A stretch of 64,000 bases of DNA from Pezicula radicicola (Eukaryota > Ascomycota > Leotiomycetes > Helotiales > Dermateaceae): contig PDUO01000005.1 in assembly GCA_003008705.1 (NCBI GenBank), positions 499,997 to 563,996 of the forward strand, written 5' to 3'. A program made the position numbers and the translations under genes. Shown one piece after another: positions 58,276 through 64,000 of the stretch (position 1 is the first letter of the stretch; each line of letters opens with the position of its first letter). The notes beneath the pieces are model-generated. The model ran no database searches and was not told the origin of the DNA. It was given only the letters and a program-made list of their open reading frames with translations.

Positions 58276-60495
58276 TACTACAACAGGATCTTTGTTATTG
58301 ATCTTGAATAGGACATTGAAATTCCTAGGTTTCATTTATTGAAGAAAAGAACGAGACTATTATGTAATGCTACAAACTTAAGTAAAACAAAGACAAAGAA
58401 AAAACCTCCCATACAATGGCTATTTACTTTATTCAAAGTGAAAGTGGGGTTACTCAAATCAATATAATGCATGAGCTAACCGTTGATCACACTTGGAGAA
58501 ACCCAAAAGTACCCGTGAATTGAAGCAGTTCTAAAATTTACAGTGGATGGAATGGACTATGATGTGAAGTAAACATGACAATTATGCACTTAATCATTTG
58601 AAGGGCCTATTTAACGTTCCTTTCTTCTAGAGTACTACGTTAGTGTCTCGCTGAAATCTAGGCTGAATATTAGCAAAGCTATACTAGAAAATAATTAGAT
58701 CAAAGATATTGTAATCTTCTAAGAGGCGGCTACAATGGCCCCTACATATAATGTAGGTATCGAAGGGACAAATGTAGAAGCTGCTAGTCTTAGCTCTTTA
58801 CAGAATAGAGAATACAACAATAGAATAGGAACCAGCTAGCAGCCGACGTTCTTCCTGGTACACTAAACTTCATATGCCGTTCTAAAGCTTGTGATAGAAT
58901 TCCACCTACTCTAGCGATCTTCCTATTTTGCTAAGTCTTCTTTGAATCTTTTACAAGGTTATAACCTTCTTAAGTAACCTAAACTTCTACTATTTGTAAG
59001 TCGTATAAGCTAATGACAGAGTTCCTGTGTTTCTTAAGTACAATATTTAGTGTATTAAGGATTAATGTACACTTTTCAAGATTTTCCTTAGCTGCCTAAC
59101 TACACAAATACTTTTAAAACATAATGACAATAGCCATCCCAATAACAACAAAACTTACAAGCGCTGCAATCTCTATATAGTTCGTTTCAAGACTTAAAAA
59201 TGGCTTCTCCCTTATAAAGGCCTATATGTTTTTATAAAGATTATTCTACCATAAAAGGTTAGAAAGAAGTCCCTACACTCTGAGGTTATTAAGCGTGCAT
59301 ACAGTACACATATAGTCCTTTCTATTAACTAAAGTACAAATCCATAACCCATCATCCCTCTAACCATCTCCCCCAAATTTCCCTAAAACTTATTAATCCC
59401 CCAATCCCCAAATCTCATTACACCCATCAATCTACCACCCTCCTCACTTCACTTGCTACAACCTCGGCTCCCAAAAAAACCCCTAAACCAAAAACTCCCA
59501 AACCAAAAAAGCTTAAATCGAACCACGAAACGAACCTAGCCATCAAACGGAACCGCAAAAAGAAAACCCTTAAACCCAAAATTCCCGGCCTAGCGGATCC
59601 CAATAGATCTAATTGTGGAGCTCTCTTCAGAAAAAGTACCGGTATGGTGTAAAAAGAAACAACAACCAAAAAAAAACAATGTAATATGCACGCATGAAAT
59701 ATTGAATCAGAAAAAATCGGAATTAGATCGTTGGGTCGATCTAACGAGATTTGGGATTTGGTAATATTTAGCGGCAATATTTAGTGGTTCCACAAAATTT
59801 GGATTGGTACGGAGCAACTGGAAAGTGTGATTAAGGTTTTAGGCTTTCATTTTTACTTTTACCAAGCAATGTGTGGATTTGTGGGTTTATGTCACTTGAC
59901 TGGTGATTGATTATTTGATTGAATGATGGTAGAATCAGATGATGGGATGAGAGTTGATGTTATGTAGGTACCTTTGTACGTGCCGTCAAATGCTTTTGTT
60001 TTCTTGTACAGAGTCAAATGGGTGGAGTTCGTATAGACCAATGATGGTTTATTGTATTTTAGTTGTTGTCTAAATCCTAGGCAGGTAACTAGTAATGTAG
60101 CCACCAGTCTATAGTTTGTAGAGGGGTCTTGGTTATTCAACCTCGGTAGTATCATCCTTCAATCTTCCATTTATTCCAATCTGTTAGACGGACGTAATAT
60201 CCTGGGCGCCTATCACTCCCGTGTAGAAGCACTAAGCTTCATTGTCATCCATCTAAACGCCGTGACCCTTACATTCCCATCCTAGCCTATTCCAACTTGT
60301 CCCAAGCTGCCCTATCCGAGCTGCGAAGCTATTTGTTTTCAGTAGCCAACCTTGTGCAGACTGTGGTATTCCGTTGTCCCATTCCAATCCGTCCCAACCG
60401 CATCCCATTTCCATAACCTGTGTCACATACCCCATATCCCATACCCTATATCCCATAAACGTAACCCATAATACAACAGCAAGAATAGAACAATG
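58276..60495. other. 2.2-kb AT-rich spacer
   Basis: No supported gene. A short repetitive tract of CCCATATCCCATACCCTATATCC-type words lies near 60,426-60,460. The ORFs at minus 59427-59777 and minus 59892-60155 have no coding character that I can defend. Confidence 0.45.
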
Positions 60496-61413
60496 TCATC
60501 TTGGTACAATCCTCTTTCTCATCCTCGGTTTACAATATACCTTCCCTTTCACAGATCCAGCCATATCAGCAGCTCCCCTAAACCTAACTAAACCGTTCTT
60601 CCTTATCCCCGCCGGCGCACTCGCTCTCCGTAAACTCATCTCTATTTCTTCTTCCAAAATATTGGTTGCCCATTCACCATCGCAGAACCCTTCATCTTCG
60701 TCGACTTGTAAACCTAAAGTGTCCTCTTCTAGTGCCGAGGGAGAGGTATCGACTTCCATATCGAAGTCTTCTAACGAGTTATGAGTGTAGTATTGGGTAG
60801 AGGGTGTCGTAGTCGGTAATGATTGGAAGGTGTGGTCTCGAGAAGGCGGTGGTGTTGAGAGGTAAGGTTGTGGTGGTGATTGACTGGTGATTATGGGTTT
60901 AGGATCGGGCTTTGATAATGTGCATTGAGAGTTTGTAGTTATCATTTGCGTGACCAGTGTGTTGATGTCATGGACGTGAGTTTGGCAGGACTGTAGCTTA
61001 ACATTGAGCTGTCTCTGCAACCGACAGCACATGGAGTCCGCCTTTTGCTTCGGGGTCGTCGGTCGTAACGAAGGGGTAGTAGGTGCGGATAGGCTCTGTG
61101 CTGATATATAGGAGTATTGCTGCTCGACTTTGAAATCATCGTCATCCACTTCCATAGGTGGACTCGGTAATGAGTAAAGATACGAGATAGCCTTGTCCTC
61201 TTGAGTTAAATGCGAAGACGTTAAACCATTTACTAGATCAGTAAGGCCTGACTGTGAAGGTTTTCGTAGCTGTGAATGTGAAGGTTGAGCTGTCGATTGG
61301 GCCGGGGATGGCGACGGCAAAGATGTGTCTCTCGGGGAAGGTAGTTGTTGATACTCGTCATGAAGCTGCTCTTGATTCTGCGCTTGAGCGCCAAAAGTAA
61401 AGTTGTCAAACAT
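60496..61413 (-). CDS. conserved hypothetical protein, Pro/Ser/Thr-rich
   Basis: Intronless, 305 residues from the ATG at 61413 (MFDNFTFGAQAQ). The frame is open to 61512, but that extension is unlikely. The first 230 residues are largely disordered, with Pro-Ser-Thr runs and one short helix containing a Cys pair (KADSMCCRLQRQLNVKLQSC). The last 80 residues look conserved: acidic EDFDMEVDTSPSALEEDTLG, a helix GEWATNILEEEIEMSLRR and a basic end ASAPAGIRKNGLVRF. No enzyme or membrane motif is present. It is possibly nuclear; I do not know the family. Confidence 0.75.
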   Translation of the reverse strand: MFDNFTFGAQAQNQEQLHDEYQQLPSPRDTSLPSPSPAQSTAQPSHSQLRKPSQSGLTDLVNGLTSSHLTQEDKAISYLYSLPSPPMEVDDDDFKVEQQYSYISAQSLSAPTTPSLRPTTPKQKADSMCCRLQRQLNVKLQSCQTHVHDINTLVTQMITTNSQCTLSKPDPKPIITSQSPPQPYLSTPPPSRDHTFQSLPTTTPSTQYYTHNSLEDFDMEVDTSPSALEEDTLGLQVDEDEGFCDGEWATNILEEEIEMSLRRASAPAGIRKNGLVRFRGAADMAGSVKGKVYCKPRMRKRIVPR

Positions 61414-64000
61414 ATTGAAGAAAAGAAGAATAGAGCCAGGTATCCTTTTCTTTTTGTATCTGCTTCTCAGGCCAAAATCGAGTCCTATATGTAAGGAATC
61501 AAGGCCACCCAAGATGCTAAATCCATCCGTACACGAGTCTAGATGGAACGAGTGGCGTAATCTGAGCTGGACAGATGAACCGAGAAGATGTCGCAGTATT
61601 TCGTCTTTCCTTTTCGTTTTGACAGTTGCAAAGGAAGGGTGGTTTGGTCTGTGAGCAGTTGGGGCTGGTTTGACGAGATAGCTCCGAAGTTTGGTAGATA
61701 GACAGACAGACGCACGGGTCGTCGTGCGGTGTTATTGTGAAGGTTTCGAGGAGAGGGTTGTCGGGTCTCATATGTACGGGTGCGCAGAGATCGCAGAGGG
61801 TCAAAGATCAGAGTTCAGAGTTCGCCATCCCAAGCGAGCTCTCGACTTCCCTGAATAATCCCTGAAGTGTGGGACACCACCCCCATCATCACTCAGCCTT
61901 ATCCCTGATGCCAGATGATACAGCGAGCCCGGTCTTTACTATGTGCCAACTTCTCGGGACTTTCTGCCGCCAGAAGTGGCCAGACGACCCTCTTCTACCC
62001 GGTCGTCCACTCCAGATTCAATGCGAGGTTACGAAATTCTAAATCTCCGCCCTTTCAATAATAATAATAATCATAATACTCCGTACTCCATTATGCAATA
62101 CAGGACTGGGGAATCATACAGTAGGAGCTAGGCGGGCCCGGGAAAGGGGATAGGTAGCGCCACATAAGAAAAGTGCCCGAGTTACGAAGGTAGAGTACGA
62201 AACATCTAGGAACAAGTTTTTCTAAGAATGAATAAGAATCAAGAATTCGCGGGTGCAACACGTGTTGTTACCAAAAGAAAAAGAAAAGATGCTACAAGAG
62301 GCGAGCGGTGTACTGGGTATCCCCGTCGGTCCAACAGGAGCAAAGTGTCCCTATCACTCCCTCTCACCCCAAGGTATGACCGGACCAGTCATCCAGCGTT
62401 GAGGCGCTTCAACTACGCTCGAATGGGCATAACTCCGTACACTGCCAGACCCCCTCGGCATGCAAAAAAGGCTTTGCAACGTCCTTGCTGTCCCAGGTGG
62501 CAAAGCGCTCATCCATGTGATTGGCTACCTGCTTTCTCCATGACAGTCATTTCACATCGCTGGGAACATCTCTGGGGAAAACTCTCGAGCTCCTGAAAAA
62601 GGGATCCCAAAACCTGGCGGCTTCACGGCTTCCAGGGTTTTTGGGAAATGCGCAGTTGGGAAGCGCTGAGCTAAGGCTCTCGTAATGATGCACGGCCTGT
62701 GAGACCAGGCCTGTCAAAACCTCACGATACCACGGCTGAAAGAAGAGCTAAGTAGACACCGTCTGTTTTCGCCGAAACGTTTTCCAGGGAGACCTCGACG
62801 GGAACGGTCACTGTTCAGTCTTCTCAAGTGCTTATTCCCGAAAGTTGGGAGTCTGGAAGAAAAGCTCTGCATTCAGCCTGATGACGATTTTTATTGGATT
62901 AGATCAATCAACCTTGGAGATAGGTAAAAATAACGGAAAAGATAGGAGGGAAAGTCCATGTAGCGACATTCCCAGCAGCGCTACAGCGCCCATACCACAC
63001 AACTTGGAAGCACCCAAATCCGAAGCAATAATGATATTTTTAATAATAATACTCCGTCCTCGTACTAGCATGCTGTCTCAGTAAGTCTACACTAAAGAGG
63101 AAGGGGACTGACTGTCCTAGGCTCGTCTAGCGACTGGTACTTCGTATAGTAGTGATGGTCTCGAAATGTCCCTGGAATGCGTGGCTTCAAAACGTCAAAC
63201 TTAACATCGAATCAAAGACTCGCAAGCCGTGAGTCTCTGGAATGGCGACTTTGCGATCGGCATCCTGCGCTGACCCGGGAATTGGGGGAGCGAATCACTG
63301 CGCCACAGCGCACTGTCACCCTCGTGGCCTCGGCGATGCGCGTGCCTATGACCTGCCATTCTGCTGGGATCCGTCTGTGTCCTTCTAGAAGGAGCGCTAG
63401 AAGGTCATTGCGACTCTAAATAATGGAATGATTCTCTGAGACTTGGAGTCGGCAGTACCGATTGATGGAGGTACGAATAAGGGATTGGATGATGGGTGAG
63501 ATTTGGAGAATAGAGGTTTGAGGCTGGAGATGTTGGATTCCAATCGATGGGTCGCCGTCAAATTTACCAGGGCGCTGGCCTGGTACGCACCCAGCACACT
63601 ATATGTCTTTACCGAGCTGCAGGGCTGTCAGCAGAACGAAGTTGAACATGAACCCCTAATTAGGTATTAGGGTCAACTGACGAGATAAGGTCAATCAATC
63701 GGATTATAGAGCCTTAGAATGCAGCGAAACCAGGTTTACGCCTGTTTCTTTGAAGAGGGTGTGAGGCTCTCAGGAAGGCCTCCAGAACGGCAAGTGAGTG
63801 GCTGACTTAGACCGTCTTCTGCGGTCAGCTACTCGGTGTAATTTCAAACATTTGAGACACGGCACTTGGGAAAACCTGTTGATTTAATTCGCAGCTTTGC
63901 CATTGACTTATTGTGAAGTCATCTCCGATACGATTACGAAGGAGCATCTAGGTCTCTTAGCCCATCGCTGTACTAGGAAGGTTTTAGTAAATGTGAAAAG
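61414..64000. other. 2.6-kb end region without a convincing gene
   Basis: The promoter of the gene ending at 60496 lies at its left. An AATAATAATAATCATAATACTCC tract occurs near 62,059-62,082 and a similar one near 63,033-63,056. ORFs at plus 62228-62596 and plus 63177-63419 lack domains, splice support or typical codon use. Confidence 0.45.

Overview
The window is nuclear DNA of a filamentous ascomycete (Pezizomycotina). The evidence is short spliceosomal introns (mostly 46-115 nt) with GT..AG ends and TACTAAC/CTAAC-type branch sites, two Zn(2)Cys6 regulators, a Ppo-type linoleate diol synthase, a DUF6536 membrane protein, a 2EXR protein, a secreted M28 leucine aminopeptidase and a YqjM-like old yellow enzyme. 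The gene families and the AT-rich spacers would fit Leotiomycetes, but that placement is an inference. No rRNA, tRNA, CRISPR or organellar genes were recognised. Most genes needed splicing by hand, so exon borders are given in each entry.

Left part (1-18 kb): a quinone-oxidoreductase-like MDR gene with a frameshifted C-terminus, an acidic unknown protein, an amino-acid permease (minus strand), a 4.2-kb gene-poor spacer, a small protein built from twelve cysteine-bearing pentapeptides, a conserved fungal protein of unknown function and a five-exon flavin monooxygenase.

Middle part (18-41 kb): an AT-rich block carrying a decayed, RIP-like cytochrome P450, a six-finger C2H2 protein, a five-exon Zn(2)Cys6 regulator, an acidic orphan ORF, a broken gene for a small secreted cysteine-rich protein, a DUF2235 hydrolase divergent from a linoleate diol synthase, a four-TM protein and a second Zn(2)Cys6 regulator.

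Right part (41-64 kb): a DUF6536 membrane protein, then a 5-kb group (coiled-coil protein, HeLo/DUF7580-like protein, an unassigned two-part protein and a stray DUF6594 tail) that looks like a fungal incompatibility or cell-death neighbourhood. After it come an old yellow enzyme, a small zinc-ribbon-like protein, a leucine aminopeptidase, a 2EXR protein and a conserved hypothetical protein. The last 2.6 kb hold no convincing gene.

Possible functional links are the divergent DUF2235 hydrolase and fatty-acid oxygenase pair (lipid release, then oxylipin synthesis) and the HeLo-like group. Three short terminal-inverted-repeat elements are present, two of them related and each sitting inside an intron. 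Several ORFs are interrupted by one-base shifts or single stop codons; these need checking against raw reads before being called real.
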